Shown: positions 36,124 to 45,617, counted from the stretch's first letter. The stretch: DNA of 52,572 nucleotides from Providencia heimbachae ATCC 35613 (GCF_001655055.1 NZ_LXEW01000008.1:1-52572), one strand, 5' to 3'. The notes: a model not told the origin generated them from the letters alone. Made by a program: numbers and translations.

Positions 36124-36753
36124 ATGTCAGTTTCAAAAGAAAATACACTACTTGCACAAATAGATACTATTGCTAAAGGGCTCAGTGAAACTTTAGCGCC
36201 ATTTTGTGAGGTGGTAGTTCATGATCTTAAGAACCCCAAACATTCGATTTTATCTATTCATAATAACTTATCGGGTAGAAAAATTGGTGAGTCAACAACT
36301 GAGCTTGGATTAGCAAGAATTGATTCTGCAGATTTTCCGAGCATCATTTCAAATTACACCAATCAATTCTCTGATGGCCGCCCGGTAAAAAGTACATCTA
36401 TTGGTATTAAAGATGACAATGGAAATTATGTTGCTGCACTTTGTTTAAATTTAGATATGACTTTATTTAGAGGCATGCAAAGCATGCTATCTCAATTTAC
36501 CGAGGTCGGTACGAGCCCTATAAAAGAACATATAGAACCCAATGGGTCTGAAGCGATCCGTTTACGCATTGATCAATTCGCCGCTACCCTTGCCGCGACG
36601 CCACGAACATTAAAAGCAAGTGATAGAAAAACATTGATTGAGACCCTTCGAAATGAAGGATTATTAGATGTTAAAAAATCGATGGAAACAATTGCGCAGC
36701 ACCTAGGTGTTTCTCGAGCGTCAGTTTATCTTTATGCCAAAAAAGAAAGTTAG
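36124..36753 (+). CDS. YheO/DauR-like PAS-HTH regulator
   Basis: About 209 residues. An N-terminal YheO-type PAS domain (ETLAPFCEVVVHDLKNPKHSILSIHNNLSGRKIG, ALCLNLDMTLF) is followed by a C-terminal HTH (SMETIAQHLGVSRASVYLYAKK). This is the arrangement of DauR, which represses D-arginine catabolism in Pseudomonas. ATG 36124 has GGGG upstream; ATG 36064 would add 20 residues. Third gene of the RidA/dehydratase operon, so it likely senses that pathway's substrate. Confidence 0.83.
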   Translation: MSVSKENTLLAQIDTIAKGLSETLAPFCEVVVHDLKNPKHSILSIHNNLSGRKIGESTTELGLARIDSADFPSIISNYTNQFSDGRPVKSTSIGIKDDNGNYVAALCLNLDMTLFRGMQSMLSQFTEVGTSPIKEHIEPNGSEAIRLRIDQFAATLAATPRTLKASDRKTLIETLRNEGLLDVKKSMETIAQHLGVSRASVYLYAKKES

Positions 36754-36763
36754 TCTCATTAGC

Positions 36764-37690
36764 TTAAAAACGCCAAATAGCCTTTCCTTGCCAACATTCA
36801 TCAAATAGTGATAAAAACATTCTAACTTTGGGGGGCAAATAACGTTTGGTAGGATAAAGCGCTAAAATCGGTAATTCAGGCGTTGAATAATTTGTCAATA
36901 TAGGTACTAAGTGACCTTTAGCGATACTCTCGCCAACTAAAAACTCCCCCAATTGGCATATTCCTTGACCATCAAGTGCGGCATTAAGTATTGCTTCTGT
37001 ATCGCTAAGCACTAAGCGCCCTTTAGCCCTATATAATTGCTGTCGTTGATCTACTCTGAATTGCCAAGGGACCATATTACCTCGATGCCGAAAAATAAGG
37101 GCTTTATGACTATCTAACTCACTTATGTTTTGTGGGATATTATATTTTTCGAGATATCTTACAGAAGCGCAGGTTATGAGCCGATGAGGCGCCAGTACCT
37201 TTCGGACTAATCGATTATCATCATTCCCTCCAATTCTAATTGCAACATCAAAACCTTCGCTGACAATGTCACAATAATCATCGGAAAAATCCACATCTAC
37301 CTCAACATCAGACCAGCGTTGAAGATATTCTTGAACTAAGGGCATAATAAAGCGTCGTCCAAAAACAACTGGCACTGTAATACGCAGTAATCCTCTTGGT
37401 TTTATTTGCCCCTGGCTCAACGTATTTTCAATACTTTCAATTTCTAGCAGTATTCTTAAGGCTGCTTCATAAACAACTTGCCCTTCATCACTTAAACGGA
37501 TGCTACGCGTAGTACGATGCAATAAACGAGCTTGAAGCCGACTCTCTAAGCGTGTAATACATTTTCCAACAGCTGAACGTGATATTTTCAATCTTTCAGA
37601 TGAACGCGTAAAACTACCTGTTTCGACTACATCAGCAAGCACTTTCAAGTCAAACATGTTCTCTATAGCGAGAAGTGCAATATTAGACAC
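36764..37690 (-). CDS. LysR-family regulator
   Basis: A 308-residue LysR regulator. HTH: LKVLADVVETGSFTRSSERLKISRSAVGKCITRLESRL, then a periplasmic-binding-like effector domain (RGLLRITVPVVFGRRFIMPLVQEYL). The AAR/CrgA-type subgroup is suggested by the effector-domain start. The start used is GTG with GGGG upstream; an ATG at 37657 is possible. Divergent from the MFS gene at 37785, which it probably controls. Confidence 0.88.
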   Translation of the reverse strand: MSNIALLAIENMFDLKVLADVVETGSFTRSSERLKISRSAVGKCITRLESRLQARLLHRTTRSIRLSDEGQVVYEAALRILLEIESIENTLSQGQIKPRGLLRITVPVVFGRRFIMPLVQEYLQRWSDVEVDVDFSDDYCDIVSEGFDVAIRIGGNDDNRLVRKVLAPHRLITCASVRYLEKYNIPQNISELDSHKALIFRHRGNMVPWQFRVDQRQQLYRAKGRLVLSDTEAILNAALDGQGICQLGEFLVGESIAKGHLVPILTNYSTPELPILALYPTKRYLPPKVRMFLSLFDECWQGKAIWRF

Positions 37691-37784
37691 GATTTATCCC
37701 CAATGATGCGACTAATGATGTATTTATCAATAATATTGTCCCATATATGATCCATACACAAGCTGAATTTCATTTGGAACATAT

Positions 37785-38969
37785 ATGTTATTAAATTTAT
37801 CTATAAAAGTATCGACAACAGATAGACAACAATTTTGGGGCGCTGTTTTCACCATAACATTAGCGACCTTTATCGTCGTGACAACAGAAATGCTCCCTAT
37901 TGGATTAATAACACCAATAGCATCACAATTTTTAGTCTCTAAAAGTGCCGTTGGATTATTAATGACTCTTCCCGCCATTACTGCGGCATTAAGTGCGCCT
38001 TTAATCATTTTATTTACTCGCTCCTTGAATAGAAAAATACTACTACTTTTTGCCGCTATCTTACTGATGATTTGTAATTTAATTGCGGCATCTACACCTC
38101 ATTTCAATATCCTATTAATTAGTCGAATTTTTGTAGGAATATGCATTGGAATAATATGGGCGATTGCCGGTGGTATTGCATCTCGATTAGTTAAACCAAG
38201 TCGAATTAATATTGCAACCTCATTAATATTTGGTGGTGTTGCTGCAGCGTCTGTGATTGGCGTTCCATTGGGTGTTATGGTTAGCGAATGGCTCGGCTGG
38301 CGTAGTGCTTTTTTAGTCATGAGTGGGCTATCTTTTATATTAATTCTATTAATGTCCGTATTTTTACCTTCACTGCCTGTACTCTCAACACCAACGATAA
38401 AAGTATTTATTACTCAAATTAAGCGGCCAATTATATCAATTGGATTGCTTATTACTTTCCTTCTCGTCTCCGGGCACTTTGTTGCATTTACTTATGTACA
38501 GCCTTTATTGTCCACCATCCATATTTCTGGTGAGCAACTTGGCGCTATACTATTACTGTATGGATTAGCTGGGATCTTGGGCAATTTTATCTTTGGTATT
38601 AGCTCAGGTAAGCGCCTCACATTAACGCTATTGATTATTACTCTTGGTATTTTATTTACTCTATTCATCTTTAAGTTAATGCCACTAAATTTTTGGTTGA
38701 GTAGTATTAATATGATCTTATGGGGTTTCGCCTATGGTGGCGTGTCTGTGAGTCTCATGACATGGATGATAGTTCATAGTGCTAAAAATATAGAAATCAC
38801 CAGCTCTCTCTATATTACTTTTTTCAATATGGGAATTGCTATTGGCTCAGCTCTAGGAAGTATTGCTGTATCATTTGATGGATTGAGTGCAAACTTATTG
38901 ATCGCGATCTTGCTGATTTTAATGGTGCTAATCATTATTTTTATCAGTAAGATAATGATTAAAAATTAA
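37785..38969 (+). CDS. MFS transporter (DHA1-type)
   Basis: A 394-residue major facilitator with about 12 TM helices. TTEMLPIGLITPIASQFLVSKSAVGLLMTLPAITAALSAPLIILFTRSLNRK contains the TM1-2 region and a motif-A loop of the arabinose-efflux/drug-efflux DHA1 group. GVPLGVMVSEWLGWRSAF is the motif-C-like antiporter region. Divergent from the LysR gene with a 94-base gap. Likely an efflux pump; substrate unknown. Confidence 0.87.
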   Translation: MLLNLSIKVSTTDRQQFWGAVFTITLATFIVVTTEMLPIGLITPIASQFLVSKSAVGLLMTLPAITAALSAPLIILFTRSLNRKILLLFAAILLMICNLIAASTPHFNILLISRIFVGICIGIIWAIAGGIASRLVKPSRINIATSLIFGGVAAASVIGVPLGVMVSEWLGWRSAFLVMSGLSFILILLMSVFLPSLPVLSTPTIKVFITQIKRPIISIGLLITFLLVSGHFVAFTYVQPLLSTIHISGEQLGAILLLYGLAGILGNFIFGISSGKRLTLTLLIITLGILFTLFIFKLMPLNFWLSSINMILWGFAYGGVSVSLMTWMIVHSAKNIEITSSLYITFFNMGIAIGSALGSIAVSFDGLSANLLIAILLILMVLIIIFISKIMIKN

Positions 38970-39033
38970 TTTTAATCAAATCAATATAAATCTAATTCGT
39001 TAATTTTAAATTAACGCCATATATGACAAAATT

Positions 39034-39061
39034 AGCAATGCTTACCCTTTTTTATTGCTAG
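39034..39061 (+). terminator. Possible terminator after the MFS gene
   Basis: TAGCAAT (39034-39040) pairs with ATTGCTA (39055-39061) around a T-rich loop, followed by GCCTTTTG. The stem is short. Confidence 0.3.
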
Positions 39062-39117
39062 CCTTTTGAATTCACTTATTGCGTAAATAGTGAAAATTTA
39101 AGAAAAATGGACTAAAA

Positions 39118-40008
39118 ATGACAAATAAACCACAAATAACCCTTTTTTATGACACCTTTGGTATACCTGAAAACCCTGCAGTTGTTCTTATTCCCGGCCT
39201 AGGAGGACATAATATCAGTTGGGCTGAGGATTTTTGCCAACAAATTGCAAATGCAGGTTTTTATATCATCCGCGTTGATAACCGAGATGCGGGTTTATCA
39301 ACACACTATGATGACTACCCAACTATTGATTTAGCTGAGCTTGCACAAAAAATGCAAAGCGGGGAAAGCATATCGTTCCCTTACACGCTATTTGATATGG
39401 CCGATGATGTCATTAATCTTCTTGATAAGTTATCCATTGAAAAAGCACATATTATTGGCCGTTCAATGGGCGGAATGATTTCTCAACTCATTGCGGCTAA
39501 ATACCCAGAACAGGTAATAAGTTTATGCCCTATTATGTCATCAACAGGTAACCCTGCATTGCCACAGAGTGAACCTGATGTTATGCAAATGCTGATGAGC
39601 CCTGGCGCTAATCCAAAAGACAATTTAGACGGGTATTTAAGTGGTCAATTAGCCTTTTACCGCCGAATTAGCTCAACAAGCTGCGCATTTGCAGAAGAAT
39701 ATTACCGTGATTATATTTTAAAAGCCTTTGCCCGTAATTATTCACCTGAAGGGACAAAACGCCAAATTGTTGCAGTTGGTGTCACCGGTGATATGCGCCC
39801 TTATTTGAAAAGTATTACAGCACCCACTTTAGTTATTCATGGCTCGGTCGACCCACTATTTCCTTTAGCTGCCGGCCAAGATATTGCTAATAATATTCCT
39901 AATGCAAAAATTGATGTCGTTGACGGAATGGGCCATGAAACCCCTCCGGCACTGAATGCTGATATTGCGAATAAAATCATTATTCATTTATGTTCAGCAA
40001 TGGCGTAA
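39118..40008 (+). CDS. Alpha/beta-fold hydrolase
   Basis: A 296-residue hydrolase. Oxyanion-hole region LIPGLGGHNISWAEDF near residue 25; nucleophile elbow GRSMGGM, with Ser near residue 119. The catalytic acid is probably in VIHGSVDPLFPL, and the His in DGMGHETPP near 277. DNRDAGLSTHYDD is typical of aclacinomycin-methylesterase-like and other esterase members. Substrate not identifiable. Stands alone between the MFS gene and a convergent ferredoxin-type gene. Confidence 0.88.
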   Translation: MTNKPQITLFYDTFGIPENPAVVLIPGLGGHNISWAEDFCQQIANAGFYIIRVDNRDAGLSTHYDDYPTIDLAELAQKMQSGESISFPYTLFDMADDVINLLDKLSIEKAHIIGRSMGGMISQLIAAKYPEQVISLCPIMSSTGNPALPQSEPDVMQMLMSPGANPKDNLDGYLSGQLAFYRRISSTSCAFAEEYYRDYILKAFARNYSPEGTKRQIVAVGVTGDMRPYLKSITAPTLVIHGSVDPLFPLAAGQDIANNIPNAKIDVVDGMGHETPPALNADIANKIIIHLCSAMA

Positions 40009-40042
40009 TCTTAAAAATAAGTAATAACGCTATCCATACAAT

Positions 40043-40081
40043 AGTAAAGAGCTAACCTCGTTTCAATATTAGCTCTTTACT
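40043..40081. terminator. 13-bp hairpin between convergent genes
   Basis: AGTAAAGAGCTAA (40043-40055) is exactly complementary to TTAGCTCTTTACT (40069-40081). It begins 34 bases after the hydrolase stop and ends 22 bases before the end of the convergent ferredoxin-type gene. It probably terminates both. Confidence 0.6.
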
Positions 40082-40103
40082 GAATGGAAAAGGCTGTTAT
40101 TGA

Positions 40104-40988
40104 TTACAACCAACCCTGTTTTTTATGTTGCGCACAAATTGGGCATATCTTTGCGTCTGGTTCCCATGACAAAAAGGGTAAATTACAGCTGTGACATGAC
40201 GAATCATAATACTGGTATGTAACCGGCTCACTATTTTTAGCCACATGAGCATGGACGTGAATAGATTTTGGAAAACAAACAACCTGACAACTCATACAAC
40301 CAGTGCAACGTTTTTCATCTACACTAAATTGGTTATTTTCAATTTCAATTGCTTGCTCATCACAAACTTTCGCACAAGCTCCACATAAAATACAACTTGA
40401 TGACTCTAACTCAATCTGAAACCAGCTATCTTCAGGATAAAACTGTTTTCTTGCATTTAATCCTGTTTTAACGCTACCTTTATTTAATGGTTTTTGATCT
40501 AGTTTTTGACGAAAAAGCATCATACGACGCCCACTATCAACCTCTAGTGGCTGAGTAATTAACAGTCGCCAGATAGGTTCTTGTAATGTTTTAAGTTTTA
40601 GATTTAAAGCCGCCAATGTTGGTAGCCATTTATCAACAAGAGGTTCCGCAATTTGTATACCTCGAATGCCATACTGCCTATGCCAAACAACCAACTCTTC
40701 TGCGTTTGCTAATGGCTCATCATGGCTTATAACTAGATAGTCATTCTGATAAGTGCGTTCATGGGGCACAATATTTTCAATTGCATCAACAGGGCAGGAA
40801 AATAAACAGTTACCGCATTGAAAACATAATTCATTATCAATTTTTGCATTCATGTGGGTAAATGAAACTGCATCTACAGGGCAGCTGGTAGCACAGTTAT
40901 CGCAAATACTATTTTTTAGACGCTTTCTGACACACGAATCATTGATTAACGGCTCAGGAGGAAGATCTATATTCATAAAACGTCGCAT
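40104..40988 (-). CDS. Four-cluster ferredoxin-like protein with C-terminal zinc ribbon
   Basis: A 294-residue cytosolic iron-sulfur protein. Near the N-terminus is an atypical cluster motif (CVRKRLKNSICDNCATSCPVD), then a classical CFQCGNCLFSCPVD. After a 120-residue linker come two more classical motifs, CILCGACAKVC and CTGCMSCQVVCFP. The C-terminus has CxxC...CxxC (CHSCNLPF, CPIC), a zinc-ribbon or rubredoxin-like site. It should transfer electrons. Divergent from the dmsABC operon, so a role in the same anaerobic pathway is likely but unproved. No exact family name known to me. Confidence 0.8.
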   Translation of the reverse strand: MRRFMNIDLPPEPLINDSCVRKRLKNSICDNCATSCPVDAVSFTHMNAKIDNELCFQCGNCLFSCPVDAIENIVPHERTYQNDYLVISHDEPLANAEELVVWHRQYGIRGIQIAEPLVDKWLPTLAALNLKLKTLQEPIWRLLITQPLEVDSGRRMMLFRQKLDQKPLNKGSVKTGLNARKQFYPEDSWFQIELESSSCILCGACAKVCDEQAIEIENNQFSVDEKRCTGCMSCQVVCFPKSIHVHAHVAKNSEPVTYQYYDSSCHSCNLPFLSWEPDAKICPICAQHKKQGWL

Positions 40989-41720
40989 AGTTCAACATCC
41001 CCGCTATTTGCCAAAATTAATTTCAAGTCACCAGCTAAGTATCTCAAAAAACAGTCTTATTCCGCAACCTGTGAATAATTATATTAACAGAAGCCACCCA
41101 TTGCAAAGATGATTTAGGCTAAAGATATCATCATTAACCTCTTCTTATTTTTTCATCGAGTATATTGCGGCACATACCCTTGTTAATTTAACTTATAGTT
41201 AGATAATTACATATGGCATTAGTTTTATTAACTATCAATCATTGTTTTTTATTTAATTATTCTAATGCATAAGTTCAAATTCATTATTGATGCTGATTCA
41301 ATGAAAGTAATTAGAACACCATTACCCTTCCTATAGTGAAAATAATTTATCATTAGCACTGTTTGCACAAAAAATTAAATAAGTGACAGACTGTATCACT
41401 CATTTATTTGAAAAATAATTTGGCCATATCATTAATAAATCAGGGGCTTATATTAAAAATTTTATTTTAAATGATAATGATTGTTAATTAAAAAACCATA
41501 TTGCGATATGTTAATTTTTATATATTGAATGACACGTAAATATATAAATAAAATTTTATTGTCTATTTAAAAATTTCAAATTTAAAATAAAAATATATTT
41601 AATGTCAATATTTACACATCTAACAGTAGGTATTAACCCTCTGATTGATTGCAGTCAATATATGAATTATCAATACGTATAATTATATATATAACAATAA
41701 CTATTAAGAGCAATGTCACT
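40989..41720. other. Long AT-rich intergenic region before dmsA
   Basis: About 730 bases without an ORF I accept. It carries the divergent promoters of the ferredoxin-like gene and dmsABC and the FNR-like site at its right end. A near-palindrome, GTGACAG-A-CTGTATCAC, lies at 41383-41399. No RNA gene recognised. Confidence 0.6.
41645..41658. promoter_or_regulatory. FNR-like site upstream of dmsA
   Basis: TTGATTGCAGTCAA matches the FNR consensus TTGAT-N4-ATCAA at 9 of 10 fixed positions, with G for A at the first base of the right half. It lies 63 bases before the dmsA ATG, which fits anaerobic activation as known for E. coli dmsABC. Confidence 0.6.
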
Positions 41721-44156
41721 ATGGCTAATAATTTAACAAAAGTACTGTCTTATAATCTCAGTCGGCGCGATTTAGTTAAAAACACCTCAAAAATAGGCGC
41801 AACGGTTGCTTTAACCAGTGCAATCCCCCTACCATTTTCAGCAGCAGCAACCACTGATGTAAAGAATCTTGAATCAGCAACAGCAATAGAACAAATTCAA
41901 CACAGTGCCTGTTTAGTTAACTGTGGTAGTCGTTGCCCATTAAAAGTTATCGTTAAAGATGATGTTATTCAACGCATTGAACCTGAATCTGCAACCAACG
42001 AGTCTGTATTTGGACAACACCAAATTCGTCCTTGCTTACGAGGCCGTTCAAGTCGCTGGCGTGTCTATAGCCCTGATAGATTGAAATACCCTCTAAAAAG
42101 AGTTGGCAAACGAGGTGAAGGTAAATTTGAACGCATTACTTGGGATGAGGCCAATAAATATATTGCGGATGAATTGCAAAGAATAATAGCTAAGTATGGT
42201 AACGAATCTGTTTATTATAATTACCAATCTGGTGCTTATTATCATAACCAAGGCACCACGGCATGGAAACGCCTACTTAATTTAGCGGGAGGGTATTTAC
42301 GTTATTATAACACTTACTCTACCGCGCAAATATCTGTCGCAACCCCCTACACTTACGGAGAATACACCGCCAGCCATTTCGACCAAGTTAGGCATTCAGA
42401 TCTCGTCGTCTTTTTTGGTATGAATTTATCAGAAACTCGGATGTCAGGAGGCGGTCAAGTTGAAGAATTAAGGCGTGCACTTGAAGACTCTCAAGCTCAA
42501 GTGGTCATCATCGACCCTCGTTATACAGACTCTGTAGTGACTGAACATGCCGAATGGCTTCCAATACGTCCCACAACAGATGCTGCATTAGTTTCAGGAA
42601 TTGCTTGGACATTAATTAATGAAAACTTAATTGATGAAGCGATGATCAACCAATATTGTGTTGGTTTTGACAATAGTACCCTTCCTTCTTCTGCGGCCTC
42701 AAACGCGAGTTATAAAGATTATATTTTAGGTACAGGCGAAGATAACGCAGAAAAAACACCTGAATGGGCCGAGTCAATAACCGGCATACCTGCGACACGA
42801 ATTCGTCAATTAGCAAGACAAATCGCCAACGCAAAAGCCTGTTATATTGCTCAAGGTTGGGGACCTCAACGCCATGCGAATGGTGAACAGTCTGTTCGTG
42901 CCATCAATACACTACCCTTATTAACGGGTCACTTTGGCCTTGCTGGTACAAATACCGGTAACTGGCCATATGCCACTAAATACGGTGTGCCTAGTTTGCC
43001 TGATGGTGAAAACCCAGTAAAAACTGCCATCCCTTGCTATCTATGGACCGATGCAATCATTAATCCTGAAATCATTACCGATAAAACCCATGGTTTGCGT
43101 GGGAAAGAAAAACTGGATGTTGGGATTAAATGCATTGTTAACCAAGCGGGTAATACCCTTATTAATCAACATGGTGATATCAACCGCACCGCTAAAATTC
43201 TCGAAGATGAAAAACAGTGTGAATTTATATTGGTGATCGATAATCATATGACGGCAAGCGCTAAATTTGCAGATATCTTACTTCCTGAAACTAGCTACTT
43301 AGAAGCACAGGATTTAGTTGATAACTCATACGCTTCAGGCTCTAATCACTATATGATCGCAATGAAGCCCGTAGTCACACCGATGTGGGAAGTGCGCAGT
43401 ACTTATGATATTTGTGCGGATATTGCAGATCATTTTGGCTTTAAAGAGGCTTATACAGAAGGGCGTAGCCAAAGCCAATGGATTGAAAAACATTATGGTG
43501 AAGTGAAAGCAAAACGCCCTTACCTACCTGATTGGTCAATTGCGCAAAATATGGGGATTGTTGATCAACAAAAAGCCACCGAACAACAAAGTATCGCTTT
43601 AGCTGAATTTCGCCAAAATCCAGCAGCCAACCCGTTGAAAACGCCTTCAGGTAAAGCTGAAATTTATTCCGAAGCCTTAGATACTTTATCCCGTACATGG
43701 ATTTTACCGGAAGGCGACAAAATCACCGCATTACCTGAATTTTGCATTGCAAAAGAGTCTCACCTTGATACCGCCCTAAATGGCAAATATCCGCTACAAC
43801 TCAGTGGATTCCACACTAAAGGGCATACGCATTCAACGTATTCAAATGTTCCTCAACTACAAGAAGCTGTTCCCGATGAAATCTGGATGAACCCAATTGA
43901 TGCAAGTGAACGAGGGATCAGTAATGGCACTCTCGTGCACGTTTTCAATGACCGTGGTGTTGTCGAAATACCTTGTAAAGTGACCAACCGCATTATTCCG
44001 GGTGTTGTTGCTATGCCGGAAGGCGGTTGGACCAAAAAAGATGAAAATGGTGTTGATGTCGGAGGTTGTATTAATACGCTCACCTCACACAACTTATCGC
44101 CGCTCGCAAAAGGCAATCCACAGCACACCAATCTTGTCGAAGTTCGCAAGGCTTAA
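41721..44156 (+). CDS. dmsA: DmsA-type molybdopterin oxidoreductase, catalytic subunit
   Basis: An 811-residue DMSO-reductase-family enzyme. A Tat signal (SRRDLVKNTSKIGA, twin Arg near residue 15) ends near SAAA. The [4Fe-4S] ligands are CLVNCGSRC (about residues 63-71) and Cys in IRPCLRGRSSR. The Mo-coordinating Ser is likely in NTYSTAQI. The bis-MGD binding regions follow the DmsA/YnfE pattern through the C-terminus. I chose ATG 41721, which puts the Tat motif close to the start; an upstream frame from 41649 would add 24 unlikely residues and cross the leader. Substrate: S- or N-oxides by family; selenate reductases are relatives. Confidence 0.9.
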   Translation: MANNLTKVLSYNLSRRDLVKNTSKIGATVALTSAIPLPFSAAATTDVKNLESATAIEQIQHSACLVNCGSRCPLKVIVKDDVIQRIEPESATNESVFGQHQIRPCLRGRSSRWRVYSPDRLKYPLKRVGKRGEGKFERITWDEANKYIADELQRIIAKYGNESVYYNYQSGAYYHNQGTTAWKRLLNLAGGYLRYYNTYSTAQISVATPYTYGEYTASHFDQVRHSDLVVFFGMNLSETRMSGGGQVEELRRALEDSQAQVVIIDPRYTDSVVTEHAEWLPIRPTTDAALVSGIAWTLINENLIDEAMINQYCVGFDNSTLPSSAASNASYKDYILGTGEDNAEKTPEWAESITGIPATRIRQLARQIANAKACYIAQGWGPQRHANGEQSVRAINTLPLLTGHFGLAGTNTGNWPYATKYGVPSLPDGENPVKTAIPCYLWTDAIINPEIITDKTHGLRGKEKLDVGIKCIVNQAGNTLINQHGDINRTAKILEDEKQCEFILVIDNHMTASAKFADILLPETSYLEAQDLVDNSYASGSNHYMIAMKPVVTPMWEVRSTYDICADIADHFGFKEAYTEGRSQSQWIEKHYGEVKAKRPYLPDWSIAQNMGIVDQQKATEQQSIALAEFRQNPAANPLKTPSGKAEIYSEALDTLSRTWILPEGDKITALPEFCIAKESHLDTALNGKYPLQLSGFHTKGHTHSTYSNVPQLQEAVPDEIWMNPIDASERGISNGTLVHVFNDRGVVEIPCKVTNRIIPGVVAMPEGGWTKKDENGVDVGGCINTLTSHNLSPLAKGNPQHTNLVEVRKA

Positions 44157-44169
44157 GGAGTAGAACACT

Positions 44170-44787
44170 ATGACACAGTACGGATTTTATGTAGATTCAT
44201 CACGCTGCTCTGGTTGTAAAACTTGCCAAGTGAGCTGTAAAGATAAGAATGAACTTGATGTAGGCCCTAAATTTCGCCGCGTATATGAATATGGTGGCGG
44301 TAGTTGGGTTAAATCAGGTAATGGTTGGCTAAATAATACCTATACCTATTATCTGTCAATCGCATGTAACCATTGTGATGACCCAACTTGTGTTAAAGGT
44401 TGCCCAACGGGTGCGATGCATAAACGTGAACAAGACGGTTTAGTGGTTGTTAATCAAGATATTTGTGTAGGCTGCCGTTATTGCGAGCTACGTTGCCCCT
44501 ATGGAGCTCCACAGTTTGACGAGAAAAAACAGCTTATGACGAAATGTGATGGCTGCTTTGATCGCGTTGAAAAAGGGTTGCAACCAACTTGTGTTGAATC
44601 TTGCCCTCAACGCGCTTTAGATTTCGGCCCTATTGATGAACTTCGTCAGCGTTATGGCTCAGAAAATGCCATAGCCCCACTACCAGACCCAAGCCTCACT
44701 CGACCCAATCTTATTGTTAAACCGCATCCATCTGCTCGACCAACGGGTGACAAAGAGGGTGCAGTGATGAACCCTAAGGAGATTTAA
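44170..44787 (+). CDS. dmsB: DmsB-type iron-sulfur subunit
   Basis: A 205-residue electron-transfer subunit with four [4Fe-4S] motifs: CSGCKTCQVSCKDKN, CNHCDDPTCVKGCPTGAM, CVGCRYCELRCPYGAP and, mixed in, CDGCFDRVEKGLQPTCVESCPQRAL. The N-terminus TQYGFYVDSSRCSGCKTC is very close to E. coli DmsB. It passes electrons from the membrane anchor to DmsA. Strong ribosome site AAGGAG. Confidence 0.95.
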   Translation: MTQYGFYVDSSRCSGCKTCQVSCKDKNELDVGPKFRRVYEYGGGSWVKSGNGWLNNTYTYYLSIACNHCDDPTCVKGCPTGAMHKREQDGLVVVNQDICVGCRYCELRCPYGAPQFDEKKQLMTKCDGCFDRVEKGLQPTCVESCPQRALDFGPIDELRQRYGSENAIAPLPDPSLTRPNLIVKPHPSARPTGDKEGAVMNPKEI

Positions 44788-44790
44788 ATT

Positions 44791-45558
44791 ATGCATGAAT
44801 TACCATTAGTCTTCTTTACGGTTCTTGGACAAAGTGCCGTTGGTGCCTTTATTCTTCTTTTATTATTTTCGCCTTACAACGGAAAACAACTCGGAGGGCG
44901 CTTATTTACGACCCTTTGTTTATTTGGTATCGGCCTGATTATCGGTGTATTCCATATGGGGCAATTATTACGTGCCATAAATTTATTATTTGGCGTCGGA
45001 CGTTCTCCAATGAGTAATGAAATTGCCCTCTCCGCTTTATTTGGCGCTTTCGGTGCCATTTCCGCGCTTGGCTTACTCAGCGGTAAAGGAAGCGCTCAGT
45101 TATTTAAGATCTTCGGATGGATTGCGGCTCTTATGGGGATCGGCTTTGTGGCGGCTATCCCGGCGGTTTATCAACTCGATACCGTCGCAGGCTGGAAAAC
45201 CGAATATACTTGGGTCGTTATGTTGTTGACCGTATTCACTGGCGGCGGATTAATTGCGGCAGCACTCGGCGCAGGAAGAAAAGCATTATGGATAGCGGTC
45301 ATCGGAATAGTTGCAAGCTTATTGATCCGCCCAAGCTATTTAGCGGTACTTTGGCGAGCTGACAATGTGTTGACCTCAGAGCAAACGTTGTGGTTTGGCT
45401 TTCAATTAATCCTCATGCTTGCAGCCTTGCTCGTTGCATTATTTGTTTTATTCAAACGACTTCCTCGTAATTGGGTATACGCATCCGCTGCCTCGATTAT
45501 TGTTGCGGAATTACTCGGCCGCGTCGCCTTTTATAACATGTGGGCAATGACAATGTAG
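44791..45558 (+). CDS. dmsC: DmsC-type membrane anchor
   Basis: A 255-residue hydrophobic protein with about eight TM helices, starting MHELPLVFFTVLGQSAVGAF as in DmsC. It oxidises menaquinol and anchors DmsAB. It follows dmsB after three bases with TAAGGAG. Slightly shorter than the E. coli protein as I recall it. The operon ends here; no DmsD/TorD chaperone gene follows. Confidence 0.92.
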   Translation: MHELPLVFFTVLGQSAVGAFILLLLFSPYNGKQLGGRLFTTLCLFGIGLIIGVFHMGQLLRAINLLFGVGRSPMSNEIALSALFGAFGAISALGLLSGKGSAQLFKIFGWIAALMGIGFVAAIPAVYQLDTVAGWKTEYTWVVMLLTVFTGGGLIAAALGAGRKALWIAVIGIVASLLIRPSYLAVLWRADNVLTSEQTLWFGFQLILMLAALLVALFVLFKRLPRNWVYASAASIIVAELLGRVAFYNMWAMTM

Positions 45559-45587
45559 TCTTTAAATCACTTGATAATAAACACGAA

Positions 45588-45617
45588 AACGCCATTACAG
45601 TTAATGGTGTTTTTTCT
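45588..45617 (+). terminator. Rho-independent terminator of dmsABC
   Basis: AACGCCATTA (45588-45597) pairs with TAATGGTGTT (45602-45611), with one G-U pair and a four-base loop, followed by a T-run to about 45615. It lies 30 bases after the dmsC stop. Confidence 0.85.

Noticed and set aside
41467-41485. Fur-box-like sequence (ATGATAATGATTGTT) in the dmsA leader
   Set aside because: About 13 of 19 matches to the consensus by eye; in DNA this AT-rich such matches are expected by chance.
41649-41720. N-terminal extension of DmsA from an upstream start
   Set aside because: The extra 24 residues push the twin-arginine motif away from the N-terminus, lack a ribosome site and overlap the FNR-like site.
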